From: Chrysophaeum taylorii
Lineage: Eukaryota; Sar; Pelagophyceae; Pelagomonadales; Pelagomonadaceae
Length of the DNA: 33,236 nucleotides
Direction: 5' to 3'
Assembly (NCBI GenBank): GCA_029834535.1
Contig: JAQMWT010000204.1
Span: 1 to 33,236 of the forward strand
Below the pieces are notes generated by a model. The model searched no databases and was not told the DNA's origin. It saw nothing but the letters and a program-made list of their open reading frames with translations. The position numbers and the translations under genes are program-made. Of this stretch, positions 9,712 through 19,865 are shown piece by piece (positions within the stretch are counted from its first letter, which is position 1; every line of letters begins with the position of its first letter).

Positions 9712-11900
9712 TAGACTAGTAAAGCCAAGTCGGGTTTTTCCGGCCTTTTCTCGGGGGCCAGCCCCGAACCCCGGAATTGGGGGCTCTGCCCCCAAACCCC
9801 GCGGGGGACACCCCCGGACCCCCCACCGCCTCGACGGCCGCCGCGTGTCGGGAGCCGACCAAGAACGCCGTCGCACGCCCTGGAAATTCAGTCTTTTCGG
9901 TTCTTGAAGATTTCTGCGCAAATTTTCGTTCTTGGGTTAGGGTGTGTACCCTTTTCCTTGCTTTCCGTTGCGCGAAGCGTTCTGGGGGTTAGCGTTATGC
10001 CTGTTTATTTTCGGCTTCGCGTTTTTTGCGGATGGACTATGTGATGGCGGATGGCCGCTTTCTTTTTGGAGTTTTCCTATAGACAATATTTTTGGTGTAG
10101 GCGCCGGGGTGGCGGCGGGCGTAGTGAGAAGGCGTGGCGCAAGATAGCGGACGCGCCGTCGCGGTCGACGGTCCAGAGGTTGTCGCAGCGAGGACGGCCG
10201 CAGCGGGAAGAGCGAGGCGTGGCCGCGGAAGCGGGCTTCGCCGTAGAGGCGAGCGGGGAGGTCTTCGTCTTCTTCTTCTCCGTCGGCGATGGCCAGAGCG
10301 CGGCCACGGGCGGTCGTCGTGGGCGCGCGCGAGCGCGCGGCCGGTCGTCGGCGCGACGAGCGCGCCGCGCGCCGACGCGCCGACGACCGGCTGTTCCTGG
10401 TCTTCGATCCGTAGGCGCTCCAGCAGTAGGACGCGAGGTTTGCGATGGCCAGAACGCGGCCAGTCCCAGGACGTGGCGCGACCACCGTCGACCAAAGCGA
10501 AATCGCGGTCGCAGACGCGTCGAGGTCGACGACGCCTCGACGAAGGCCGCGACTTTACGGCGAGCCGTTGTCGCCCGCGGGGGAGAGTCCGAGGCCGCGG
10601 TCGGGACGGCGGTGGCCGCTCGCAGCGGCGACGAAGACGCCGGCACGCATCGTATCGAAGCGCTGGCAGACGCGTCGAGCGCCGGCGCGCCGCCCGTCGA
10701 GCGCGCCGCCGAGTTTTTATTCGGGTTGGTCGACTGGACGTCAACCCGCGGGCGAGTCCGAGTCCGCGGTCGCGACGGCGGTGGCCGCTCGCAGCGGCGA
10801 CGAAGCCGGCGGCACGCATCGTATCGAAGGTGAAACGATGTTCGATCCACCGAGTCGACGGTCGAGTCTCGTTCGGTCGCGCACGTTCTCGAGGACGGCC
10901 CGTCGGAAGATCGAGTCGTAGCCGTGGAAGCGGGCTTTGACCGCAGACGCGAGCGCGGCAAGCCCTTCTCGATTTCGGTGGCCGGTCGCAGCGGCGACGA
11001 AGACGCCGGCACGCATCGCGCGCGTACCGAAGAGTTCGCGCGCAAAAAAGGCGAAATCGCGTCGCATTTTTGCGCGCGCCAGAACCCCGAAAGAACATCG
11101 AAAGAAAAACCCCGGCATGCCATGCCGGCGTCGAGGCTCGCGTAGCGTCCCTGGCTCGAGCGCGTCGTCCCGTTTGCCGGGCGAAGGCTCCATCGCCGTC
11201 GCACGCGTCAACCTTACTTCAAAAAAGATCGGCCGAGGGTTTGCATAGCAAAAAAAAGAGGAAGAAGTGTAAGGATTTTCTTTTTAGAAATACTAAGGGT
11301 TTTCTTCTTCGAAATACTCTCGATTTTTACGACTACAACCTTACCCTGATCGCTGACTGCGGTTGCGATGGAGGACGGTGCCTCATGAATCCTGAGCCTT
11401 GCGAGGGCATCCGCCCTCCCGGCGTAGGTTGGCACCTATTCGCCTCCCGGGCGCGCCGGTTGGCAGCCGGAACGTTCGCAGTGGGACGGGGTATGGCCGG
11501 GGGGCGAAGACGGAAGGTTAGGGTTTTCTTCTTCGAAATACTCTCGATCTACGACTACCAGCATACAAATCGACCACCAGGATCCGAACTCGAGACGTAC
11601 GTACAGCAACCACCCCAGATTCTCGCTCAAACTTCTTCGGTCTCTCCGATACTACATACTACAAGGCTCTCGCCGCAGATGGCAAGAAGAAAACATTTTA
11701 TAAATAGCAACGCTTTTGGCTCATACATTTAGCAAAGAACAGAAAGTAGGCCGCGGGTGAAGCGTTTTGAAATAAATCGGCTTTACAAAACGCAGATTTT
11801 GTCGGCCCGTTTCGAGCATACATGCTGCTTTGAACAGAAAGTATAGGTCCGGTAATGTTTCCTCACTGACGGACTGACATTTCCCAATTAATTATTGTGG
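9712..11900 (+). repeat. Macro-repeat unit R5 (last of the array)
   Basis: The fifth copy, about 2.2 kb. It has all blocks: hairpin junction about 9750-9825, GGGTTAGGGTGTG near 9934, GC-rich core about 10140-11220, the GGCATGCCATGCC palindrome near 11115, GAGGAAGAAGTGTAAG near 11258, module F at 11345-11520, and the AT-richer tail. Inside the core a subrepeat containing GCAGCGGCGACGAAG and GCCGGCACGCATCG recurs near 10625, 10795 and 10990, so the unit is itself built of diverged subrepeats of roughly 180-190 bp. The array ends here with a small tail duplication. Confidence 0.85.
11345..11520. repeat. 176-bp module F, copy in R5
   Basis: It starts CCTGATCGCTGACTGCGG and ends GACGGAAGGTTA. By eye it differs from the stray copy at 14205-14380 at only two positions, with equal length. 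Confidence 0.9.
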
Positions 11901-12040
11901 ATTTTGAAATGAATCGGCTTTACAAAACGCAGATTTTGTCGGCCCGTTTCGAGCATACATGCTCGAAAGAACAGAAAGTATAGGTCCGTTAATGTCCTGT
12001 GACGGACTGACTGACATTTCCCAATTAATTATTGTGGATT
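11765..12040. repeat. 137-bp tandem duplication at the end of the macro-repeat array
   Basis: The tail segment starting TTTTGAAATAAATCGGC at 11765 is repeated from 11902 (TTTTGAAATGAATCGGC). Both copies end in CCAATTAATTATTGTGGAT. The second copy is followed by an extra TTTATTGTGGAT. The copies are near-identical, so the duplication is recent. It marks the boundary between the array and the hAT-related region. Confidence 0.9.
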
Positions 12041-12350
12041 TATTGTGGATACTTGTACAATAATTGCAACATACCGCGGACGCAGATGTTTACGTTACCG
12101 AACCTAAAATACCGGTATCAAAGGCCAGGGTTTAGTTTTAGTACTTTAGTACATGTTTTAAACCGGTTTAAAACCGGATTTAACTTGGATTTTACCGATT
12201 TAAACATCTTCTCGTGTCCGGTTGACACCGAAACGCACAGAAAACGTTGCAGGACGTCCGTTTGTGGTCAGGGAACATTTTCTCTCCCATTTCTTTTCTG
12301 TGCCACACGCTCGCTGCCTCCTGTTGAAGTTGCACACACTGGTGACCGTT

Positions 12351-13146
12351 ATGGTGACCATGTTAAAGGGGGGACGGCCCAGGAGTTCGGTGAGCGACTA
12401 CGCGATCATAACGCCTAAGGGCGACGGCACGTTCGAATGGAGATGTGCGGCACGCGGCTGCACGCACGCACGCACGGGCATAAAGTTCAAGCCAGCTCAA
12501 TCTGTTGAGCACATCGTCCTGGATTGCATTCACCCACCCGATGGCGTTAAGTGCACGCTCGCGAGCAAGTCGTCAGCTAAGATTATCTCGGCGTGTGTAT
12601 GGGCCACGAATAAGCGGCCCGCCGCTGTCCACGACCTTCGCGCCTCGACAGCGACATCGTCTGCGCCTTCGTTGTTGCCGAAGACTGGGACGGCTCCGTC
12701 GCAAGTCGTGTCGAAGCAAGCTACTAGAGTTACCGAAGTCACTGACAGGTGTGATACGCGCCGTGCCAGTCTTATCAACGAGAAGACACAAATTCATGGT
12801 TGGTTGCGCTCTGCCTTTCAGCATCGTCAACACCTTTTTCTTCATCGATATGATCAAGGCGCTCGACGCGGCCTACGTTAAGCACTTGCCCAAGTCCGAG
12901 GCCTTTCGGCGCACGTGGGCGCCACGGCTTTTTGAAGAGACCGTACATAATATCAACAAGATGTGGTTCGCCACCGGCAACTTCGCTCGAATCACTGGGT
13001 TCGACGGCTTAAAGACCGAGGCCGGCGCTCAACTCGGGGTTAGCACGAAGAGTGTACATGGTGAGCTGACGTGGCGGTACGAAACCCAAACCCCCCAAAT
13101 TTGTGTGTTGTTTTTTACCCGAAAAAAAACAAAAAAACAGGTTTAA
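12351..13146 (+). pseudogene. hAT transposase remnant (BED-type zinc finger plus start of catalytic domain)
   Basis: Translation from the ATG at 12351 gives a short leader, then a BED-finger-like segment with pattern C-x4-C-x16-H-x4-C (WRCAARGC ... VEHIVLDC). BED fingers bind transposon ends in hAT transposases. After about residue 145 the coding sense moves to another frame near 12785-12800. There FMVGCALPFSIV leads into a stretch with YVKHLPKSEAF and then ITGFDGLKTEAGA. This matches the hAT pattern: a [LI]PF block, a Y..Ps block, then T..xDG with the first catalytic Asp near 13003. The rest of the RNase H-like fold, the other acidic residues and the dimerisation domain are missing. The frame change could be an indel or an unrecognised intron. 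Confidence 0.7.
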
Positions 13147-13889
13147 GACCCGGTCTTTACGGGCGTACAGTAGGGTGGGTTAAGGTTTTTCTCCATCGAT
13201 ATGATCAAGGCGCTCGACGCGGCCTACGTCAAGCACTTGCCCAAGTCCGAGGCCTTTCGGCGCACGTGGGCGCCACGGCTTTTTGAAGAGACCGTACATA
13301 ATATCAACATGATGTGGTTCGCCACCGGCAACTTCGCTCGAATCACTGGGTTCGACGGCTTAAAGACCGAGGCCGGCGCTCAACTCGGGGTTAGCACGAA
13401 GAGTGTACATGGTGAGCTGACGTGGCGGTACGAAACCCAAACCCCCCAAATTTGTGTGTTGTTTTTTACCCGAAAAAAAACAAAAAAACAGGTTTAAGAC
13501 CCGGTCTTTACGGGCGTACAATAGGGTGGGTTAAGGTTTTTCTCCATCGATATGATCAAGGCGCTCGACGCGGCCTACGTCAAGCACTTGCCCAAGTCCG
13601 AGGCCTTTCGGCGCACGTGGGCGCCACGGCTTTTTGAAGAGACCGTACATAATATCAACATGATGTGGTTCGCCACCGGCAACTTCGCTCGAATCATTGG
13701 GTTCGACGGCTTAAAGACCGAGGCCGGCGCTCAACTCGGGGTTAGCACGAAGAGTGTACATGGTGAGCTGACGTGGCGGTACGAAACCCAAACCCCCCAA
13801 ATTTGTGTGTTGTTTTTTACCGGAAAAAAAAACCAAAAAAACACGTTTAAGACCCGGTCTTTACGGGCGTACAATAGGGTGGGTTAAGG
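12836..13889 (+). repeat. Three tandem 351-bp copies of the hAT catalytic segment
   Basis: The ATG of ATGATCAAGGCGCTCGACG falls at 12850, 13201 and 13552, an exact 351-bp period (117 codons). The three copies differ by only a few bases; for example AACAAG becomes AACATG, and ATCACT becomes ATCATT in the third. Each copy holds about 79 codons of hAT transposase plus a tail with CCCCCC and A-rich runs and an in-frame stop, so each is a closed frame. The third copy ends at GGGTGGGTTAAGG (13889). Confidence 0.92.
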
Positions 13890-14633
13890 AACCAGGTGGT
13901 TACGCGCGCACCCCCCCCCTGCCACTGAATGCCCGGGGAAAGTCGATAGACGTCGAAAGGGGCTTCCAACTGGCCACTTTGCTCCTGAGGCCACCCTCGT
14001 AGCTCCCGCACTCGTGATTCTATGCTGCTTTATTTCCTAGAGCCCCGCTGATGAGCGTGAGCAGGAACCGGCTGCTCGAGTTTACGTGGAAATCCAGGCA
14101 AACACGCATGAAAGCGAACGCACTCGACACTATTGTTCTTCCGAAGAACTCCTGGCCAGCACACGGTGCGAAGTCGACCATTTGGGCGGCTGGTTGGCCG
14201 TTGGCCTGATCGCCGACTGCGGTTGCGATGGAGGACGGTGCCTCATGAATCCTGAGCCTTGCGAGGGCATCCGCCCTCCCGGCGTAGGTTGGCACCTATT
14301 CGCCTCCCGGGCGGGCCGGTTGGCAGCCGGAACGTTCGCAGTGGGACGGGGTATGGCCGGGGGGCGAAGACGGAAGGTTATCGACGAGTTGGTTCTCAGT
14401 CACATCGCGGTCTCCTCGTCGCATGGCGACAAGCTTGATGGTCACTCTCCGCCGACCGACCTTTCGGCGCTCCTCGTCTACAGGCCCGTGATTCCGGACT
14501 GGCTCCTGTCGGTCCGGCCTGGCTCCCATGCTCGGGAGAGGTCTGAAGTTAGTTAGTTAGTTAGGTTGGCCGTTGGCGACAGTCGGCCCGTCAATCGGCG
14601 AGCTCGTCGGTGAAAGAAAACGCCCATGTCCTC
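13890..14633. other. Inter-element region without a recognisable gene
   Basis: It holds unique sequence (13890-14204), the stray 176-bp module F (14205-14380), more unique sequence and a (TTAG)n run near 14547-14564. A frame of 156 codons (14086-14556, plus) crosses the module, but it is open on both strands and matches nothing I know. Confidence 0.6.
14205..14380. repeat. Stray copy of the 176-bp macro-repeat module F
   Basis: It begins CCTGATCGCCGACTGCGG and ends GACGGAAGGTTA. It equals the R5 module (11345-11520) in length with two visible substitutions, yet none of the flanking macro-repeat sequence comes with it: left flank GGTTGGCCGTTGG, right flank TCGACGAGTTGG. It is therefore a discrete module that can exist outside the array. 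Confidence 0.9.
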
Positions 14634-17538
14634 TTAAAAGAAGGTGCCTCCCGCCGTTTCATCCACATCCTCATCGTGTTCGTTGGTGTCGAGCTCGAAG
14701 CGCCAGGAGCCAGGTTTGGTGCCTTGAAAGCACGTCGGACGATTTGCTTTGCTCCAACCGGAGAAGCCATCGTCGAAGCCGATGAATATCCATCCAGTCC
14801 CAAGTTTTCTGCGGCCATCCTTTGAATTCGCATCCGAGACGGCCTCAATCTCGCCTGGCATCCAATACGCCCTTAGGTTTTCCCTCGAGCTCCCACAACA
14901 CCTCGACTCGCTGGCCAACAAGAGAGTCGACAATCGAAGGCAGCTGGTCTCGTTTCGCCACTCGCTTGCGCTTTGCTCGCTTTGCGGCCAGAGCAGCCCC
15001 GGCTTTTCCCTTGAGCTCGGCGTCGCTCACAAGGCGCCGAGCGTCCAGGGCCCTGCGCTCCTGTGTTGCCGTACCAAGCACCGGCGGCGGTAGTCGCTAC
15101 GGAACAACAGGCTCATCCGTCAACGCCCGCCTCTCCATTTTGATCTTGCGGTAGATCAAGATAGCTTGAGGTGCTTGGTTAAAAAGGCAACATTTGCTTC
15201 TGAACCAGACTGGCCGACCAGTGCGTCCTTTGTCGAAGTGAAGGACTTGGGCTTGAGGTCACCCATGCCCATGCCGTTGGTGTAGCGAGCAATGTTGCTG
15301 CCGAGCATCTTGCATCGACCACGGTTGCTACGGAGCTTGGCGAGTTTGGCGTCGAGCTTTCTTTCCAACTCTGTGAGCGCGGTTTGTCCCTCCAGCTCCT
15401 GGTTGCTGACAAGGGGCACCTTCTCAATGGCATCCCTGGGCCTCGTCAAATCGTTTACGCGTCGATCGAACGCCGCCGCGATCGTTTCGGCATTTCGCGC
15501 ACGGTGCTGATCGATCGCTGCTTGGCGATGAGCGTCGGCCTTCGCCTTGAAGTCCGGCCGCCCCATTCGCGCTGCTTCAATCAAGGCCGTCACAGTCTTG
15601 TCGTCATGCTGGTCAAGACGACCGGTGGCGGATTTCCTTCCACCACTACCACCTCTGTCTGTTCCTTCGGCAGCGGCGGTGGCTCGGACGCTGACGCTTG
15701 ACGGCATGCGCATCGGCCCGCTCTCGGACGCTAGCCAAGGCCGCCCCAGAGTTGTCGGTCGTCCCGACAGCACCTGCAAGACTGCGACCGCCGACGTCAC
15801 CAATCGCTGAAATTCCGTCCGCCGAACCATAAAGCTTCGCGTACACCCCACGGAACTGATCGAGGGCGCTCTGGATGTCGCTGAAGCGGGCTGCAATAGC
15901 CTGGGATTTGCCGTGAGCGGTCTGCTCGGCGAACTCGGTGGCGCCCATGGTCCAATCTCGAACTCCATGGTCGCCGTCGATTCGGAGTTCCGTGCCGACG
16001 AGCTCCTTGCCGTCGAGCGGCGACGCGTCCGATAGGAACGCGCGCACCTCGCCCTCGCTGAGGTCGAGGGCTAAGAGGAGCTCGTGGAGACGTCCCATCT
16101 CACTTCGTAGGTTGCGGACGAAACGCAAGGACGGGAGCTCCATCTCGGCGGTGCACTCTTCCCCGATGACCGTGATGACGATCGATGCGATGACTTCAGA
16201 GACCTCGGCCGGCGCGACGCGCAACGCCAGCAGACGAATACAGAGGTGTCGCACCCACGGAGGCCAGGCCTGGCCCTTGCCAGCACCGACGCCTGCCGGC
16301 CGGCATGGAACTCGAATAGTGGCGTCTCGCTTCTCGAGCTCAGCGACGCACGCCCGTAGACGATCGATCTCCTTCTCCCGCGCTCTAAGCTCGGCATCGG
16401 CCTTGTCGAGCTCAAGGGCCAGCTGCTTCGCATCCCTGCTGACGTCGGCGTAGCTGCGCTGGAGCTGGCGCATCTTCGCCGCGTCGCACTTTTTAGCCAG
16501 CTGCGTCTTGGTCCGCTCCGTCGCCGCAGCCGCCGCCTCGGTCACTGCTCGCTTCACTTCGGCGCGGGCGTCGGCCACTTCGGCGCGGGCGTCGGCCGCC
16601 GCCTGCTTCTCTTCAGCCACCGCCTGCAGAACGCGCTTCCGCTTCAACGCCGCAGCCTCCTCGCTCCGCTGACGCTGGACCTTGAGTTGTTGCTCTCGAT
16701 GGGCCGCCTCCCGGGCCTCCGCATCAGCTCGGGCAGCGACAGCTGCCGCAGCCTCCATGGCCTCGGCCTTCTCGACCTCGGCCTCGAAGGCCTCTTCGTT
16801 TGCCACCATAACGGCACGCTCGGCCGCGGCGGCACGGTGTTGCTGGGACGCCCTTGCTGCCTCGAGCTGCTGGACCTTGAGCCGTTCCGCCACCAACTGC
16901 CTCTGCAACTCAGGCGACTGCGACTGCGATTGTGCTGGCTGCAGCGCAGGCGGCCGCCGGTGCGAAGCGGTCGATCGAGCGCGACTGGCGACGGCGTTCT
17001 CCTTGTCCGACGCTGCGCGGACGCCGCTCAAGCCCACCTTGATGGTGCCGTTGGAGACGCCCTTGACCGTGAGAGTGACCGAGCTCGTTGCTGCGTCATA
17101 ATGGAGCCTGCGGGCGGTAACCACCTCAGCGTAGACTCCGACGCCCGCCGAAAGGCTGCCTATCGCCTCGACTCGATCGCCGGGCCGGATGTCCGTCTTC
17201 AGGCACGTGGTCAACGCCGCCGAGATGCGTTTCTTGATCTCGAGCACAGGCCGGACGTCGGCGCACATTGGGGCAAAGTCGTTGCTGCAGCGCTTACTGC
17301 AGACGAAGAATTGAAGGGGCAGCTCGCCCTCGATGCCGAGCACTCGTTCCAGGTCAATCGCCTTGCCCGGATCCTCCGGTAGCACAGCGACGCAGCAGCA
17401 ACACTCTCCTTCGCGGAGGTTGGACCGGCGTACGCGCCGCTCGTCCGGTTTCATGAACCGATTCTGCGAGCCCACTGCCTCGGGGAGCTCGGTGACTGTA
17501 TCAGGAAAGATCTGAACGGCCGCCGGGGCCCCAGCCAT
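14634..17538 (-). pseudogene. Transposon-like protein: Cys-rich N-terminus, coiled coil, transposase-like centre, Tudor/agenet-like C-terminus
   Basis: From the ATG at 17538 one frame runs 630 residues (to 15646). The first ~100 residues carry CCCC (46-49) and CSKRC (80-84), possibly zinc-binding, then a short beta-rich part. About residues 200-410 are a long Ala/Glu/Arg-rich coiled coil. A conserved-looking part follows, with WPPWVRHLC, LPSLRFVRNLR, FLSDAS and GTTDNSGAAL. The layout recalls large transposon-encoded proteins of algae and stramenopiles, in which Asp residues follow an LPS..FVR block; I make this comparison from memory. Coding continues in another frame at 15710-15156 (RPRDAIEKVPLVSNQELEGQ), then past a stop near 15090 and a frame change near 14880. 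The end holds VGQRVEVLWELEG and YWMPGEIEAVSD, which look like a Tudor/agenet-type barrel. At least three frame breaks, and possibly an internal deletion near 15700, make it inactive. Confidence 0.5.
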
Positions 17539-17729
17539 CGTCCCAGAGCGCCTCGCTCTCGCCTTCACGCGTCCCAAGGGCTCAAAAACGCCTAATAAGG
17601 CTCGTTTTGAAATCGGGCCTGGCGCTTTTCGATTTTTGCAAGGGTTTCGCGCTCAGCCCTGTAAAAAACCGAGGGGTACGGTAGTTTAAGTACACGTGAA
17701 TTCGGAAACACTATTGGCTCGGCATTAAG
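17539..17729. promoter_or_regulatory. Short divergent intergenic region upstream of the PP2A gene
   Basis: 191 bp separate the minus-strand transposon-like frame from the PP2A A-subunit start. It should hold the PP2A promoter and 5' leader. An ATTGG (CCAAT box on the minus strand) lies at 17713-17717, too close to the ATG to be confident. There is no clear TATA box. The segment near 17640-17664, read on the minus strand as AGGGCTGAGCGCGAAACCC, could be a terminus of the neighbouring transposon, but no matching end was found at its other side. Confidence 0.35.
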
Positions 17730-19865
17730 ATGGCCTTGGACTTTTCGCCCATATCGTTACTTAGGGAAGACTTGGGGAGCTCGGAACGATCGTCGCGACT
17801 TCGCGGAGTGCGTGGACTCCGGAGTATAGCAGTTGCTGTTGGATTTGAAAAGACGCGCGATGAAGTCCTACCGGCTATTCACGAGCATATAAGTCACGAA
17901 CAAGATGACGAAGTTCTTCACAAACTTGCATCAGTTTTGGGCGACTTTCTCCTTGAAATCGGCGGACCTGCGTACGTTACGTTGCTTTACACCCCACTTT
18001 GCGACCTCGCCCGGGTGGAAGAAACAATTGTACATGTTCGTGCAACCATGTCTCTCATTACAGTGTTTGATGCCACTAATGTTGATGGCGCGGAAACAAG
18101 CTCTACGTCAGACACTGTTGCAGCTTCGAATGTTGATTTAGCGATATACGTCATTCAGCAACTCTCTGGCATGAATGCTGCGTGTGATACAGTGTTCAGT
18201 CACACCGGTGGAACCCCAACGTCAACAACAGTTGGACTTGGAGCCAAGATGAGTGCTGCTCGACTAGTGGCTCCTGTAACTCGACTTTTGATGCGACTTA
18301 AGGCAGGAGAAGACAAACTCGCGTTAATCCGTGAAATGTTCCACAGGCTCGCATTTGACGAGGCACCATCTGTCCGACGTGCAACTGCGTCTGAACTTGG
18401 GTCAATTGCAATGGCTGTTGCTTCAGAGCAAAGTTTCGTTCATGACTCAGCAGACGTGGTATGGTCTCTGGTAACTGACGAGAACGATTTGGTTCGAGTC
18501 GTAGCACTGAGGACGCTTGGTATGCAAATCCTTGCGTGCTCAGATATTGCTGATATGTGGAGTGATGCGATGCAAGAGAGCAGATACCGTGATTTGTCCG
18601 GGAGTAGCAACACGGTGACACAAGCTAAAAATCCGAGTGTCAACACAGGTGATGTCGACACCGACGAAGCAACGCTTGCCCGACACAAGGAAGCAAACAT
18701 GAATGATGCTGTACTCAAAGACCCTGCAGCATCTATTTCTCTAGCTGCAGGTGAAGATGCGTCGTGGCGCGTACGCGAGGCTTTAGCGCAAAGTTTTGAG
18801 GGTTACCTGGCACACTACTGCCGCTCTCGTTCGCTAAATCAAATTGGGGCGGGGCAGTTGCTCACTATTTTCTCACAGCTATTTATTGATCGTGAAGTTG
18901 AGGTGCGCGTTGCCGCATATGAGGCAGTAAACGCAGTTGCTTCAGTTGCGCGGAACATTTTCGCTAGTCATACTCAGTGCATACCTTATGCCTGTCGTGG
19001 GGCGGATCCTGGTGAACATCCGACAGTTAGAATTGCTGCTGCGAAAGCTTTGACGCAACTATTAGCGACGATGAGCCCGATCTGGAAAAATAATGCAAAA
19101 TCAGTGGCGCTGAGTGAAGTTTGTGGTGGGCCTCCTGACGGCAGCGCACAGCGGACGATCTTCAGTACTTTGGAAATCAAGGTGTTCACTGACGATCACG
19201 TCGAGGTCCTCTTGGCTACGTTGCGTGAGCTCAAAGATGCTGTACCTTTTCTGGTCGGTGATGCGGCACAGCGCGTAGCACATCTTGTTGAGTCTACGGA
19301 GCACGATAATTGGCGTGTCAGACGTGCTTTCAATAGTGCGCTGCCCGCAGTAGCGGCTAAGCGTGGCCGGGATGCCTTTGAGTCTCAGCTTCTTGAAGGT
19401 TACGTACGCAGCTTCCATGATCGCATTTGTGAGGTTCGACAATCGGCAGTGGACGCTCTGGCCGCTTTGCGCGACTTGTCTATGATTGGCGACAGTTCAA
19501 ACAAACCGATATTTGACGCCGACTGGCTTATGGAGAAGATCGGGAAGCGTCTAAGCGAGCTTTATTTGACCATGTCATATTATGTGTACCGCATTACCAT
19601 TGTTCAGGCCTTCGAAAAGTTGGCAGCAAACTCGTGCCTCTCGGACCACAATATGGAAGCACTTGTGCTGTTCCTAAGCGATGCTGCACGCGATGATGTT
19701 CCGAATGTGCGTTTCACTGCAGTGACTGCCCTTGAGACTGCAGTATCTCGAGCGAATGATCGTGTGGTCAACAATTTTATCAAACCGATTTTGAACGAGC
19801 TTTTGAACTCTGAGCCAGACCCCGACGTTCAGTTGGCAGTTGATAAGGCATTTATGGTGATCTGA
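17730..19865 (+). CDS. PPP2R1: Protein phosphatase 2A scaffold (A/PR65) subunit
   Basis: 711 residues, one uninterrupted frame from an ATG to TGA. The A subunit is a HEAT-repeat solenoid that holds the PP2A catalytic subunit and the variable B subunits; it acts in the cytosol and nucleus. Residues 7-75 (ISLLREDL, RSIAVAVGFEKTRDEVLPAI) match the first HEAT repeats of PR65, as do IGGPAYVTLL and VEETIV at 77-101. Further repeat cores are VRRATASELG (215), VRVVALRTLG (255), WRVREALAQSF (346), VRVAAYEAV (392), NWRVRRAFNSALP, and the C-terminal VPNVRFTAVTALE and DVQLAVDKA. The usual length is about 590; the excess comes from Ser/Thr/Asp-rich loops near 112-135, 158-178 and 283-342. No intron, stop or frame break is seen, so it looks functional. 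Codon use is less GC-biased than in the flanking repeats. Confidence 0.95.
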   Translation: MALDFSPISLLREDLGSSERSSRLRGVRGLRSIAVAVGFEKTRDEVLPAIHEHISHEQDDEVLHKLASVLGDFLLEIGGPAYVTLLYTPLCDLARVEETIVHVRATMSLITVFDATNVDGAETSSTSDTVAASNVDLAIYVIQQLSGMNAACDTVFSHTGGTPTSTTVGLGAKMSAARLVAPVTRLLMRLKAGEDKLALIREMFHRLAFDEAPSVRRATASELGSIAMAVASEQSFVHDSADVVWSLVTDENDLVRVVALRTLGMQILACSDIADMWSDAMQESRYRDLSGSSNTVTQAKNPSVNTGDVDTDEATLARHKEANMNDAVLKDPAASISLAAGEDASWRVREALAQSFEGYLAHYCRSRSLNQIGAGQLLTIFSQLFIDREVEVRVAAYEAVNAVASVARNIFASHTQCIPYACRGADPGEHPTVRIAAAKALTQLLATMSPIWKNNAKSVALSEVCGGPPDGSAQRTIFSTLEIKVFTDDHVEVLLATLRELKDAVPFLVGDAAQRVAHLVESTEHDNWRVRRAFNSALPAVAAKRGRDAFESQLLEGYVRSFHDRICEVRQSAVDALAALRDLSMIGDSSNKPIFDADWLMEKIGKRLSELYLTMSYYVYRITIVQAFEKLAANSCLSDHNMEALVLFLSDAARDDVPNVRFTAVTALETAVSRANDRVVNNFIKPILNELLNSEPDPDVQLAVDKAFMVI

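Larger units (their letters stand above)
12126..13889 (+). mobile_element. hAT-family DNA transposon, left part
   Basis: The left end is placed at CAGGGTTTAGTTTTAG (12126), which fits the CAGGG start common in hAT elements. It is followed by subterminal AAACCGG/CCGGTTT words (12160-12200), also typical of hAT ends. The transposase remnant begins about 225 bp inside. The 8 bases before the end are TCAAAGGC. No matching target duplication or right-hand inverted end was found downstream, so the element is truncated or rearranged, with its catalytic segment triplicated. Confidence 0.6.

Noticed and set aside
280..11732. Many long Arg-rich open frames through the macro-repeats, up to 453 codons (4196-5557)
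   Set aside because: They occur on both strands at once, differ in phase between units that are otherwise homologous, and have the Arg/Ala/Pro composition expected from CG-rich repeat DNA.
1..11900. rDNA intergenic spacer
   Set aside because: No recognisable rRNA sequence is seen inside or beside the array.
14086..14556. 156-codon plus-strand frame crossing module F
   Set aside because: It is open on the opposite strand as well, and a third of it is repeat module.
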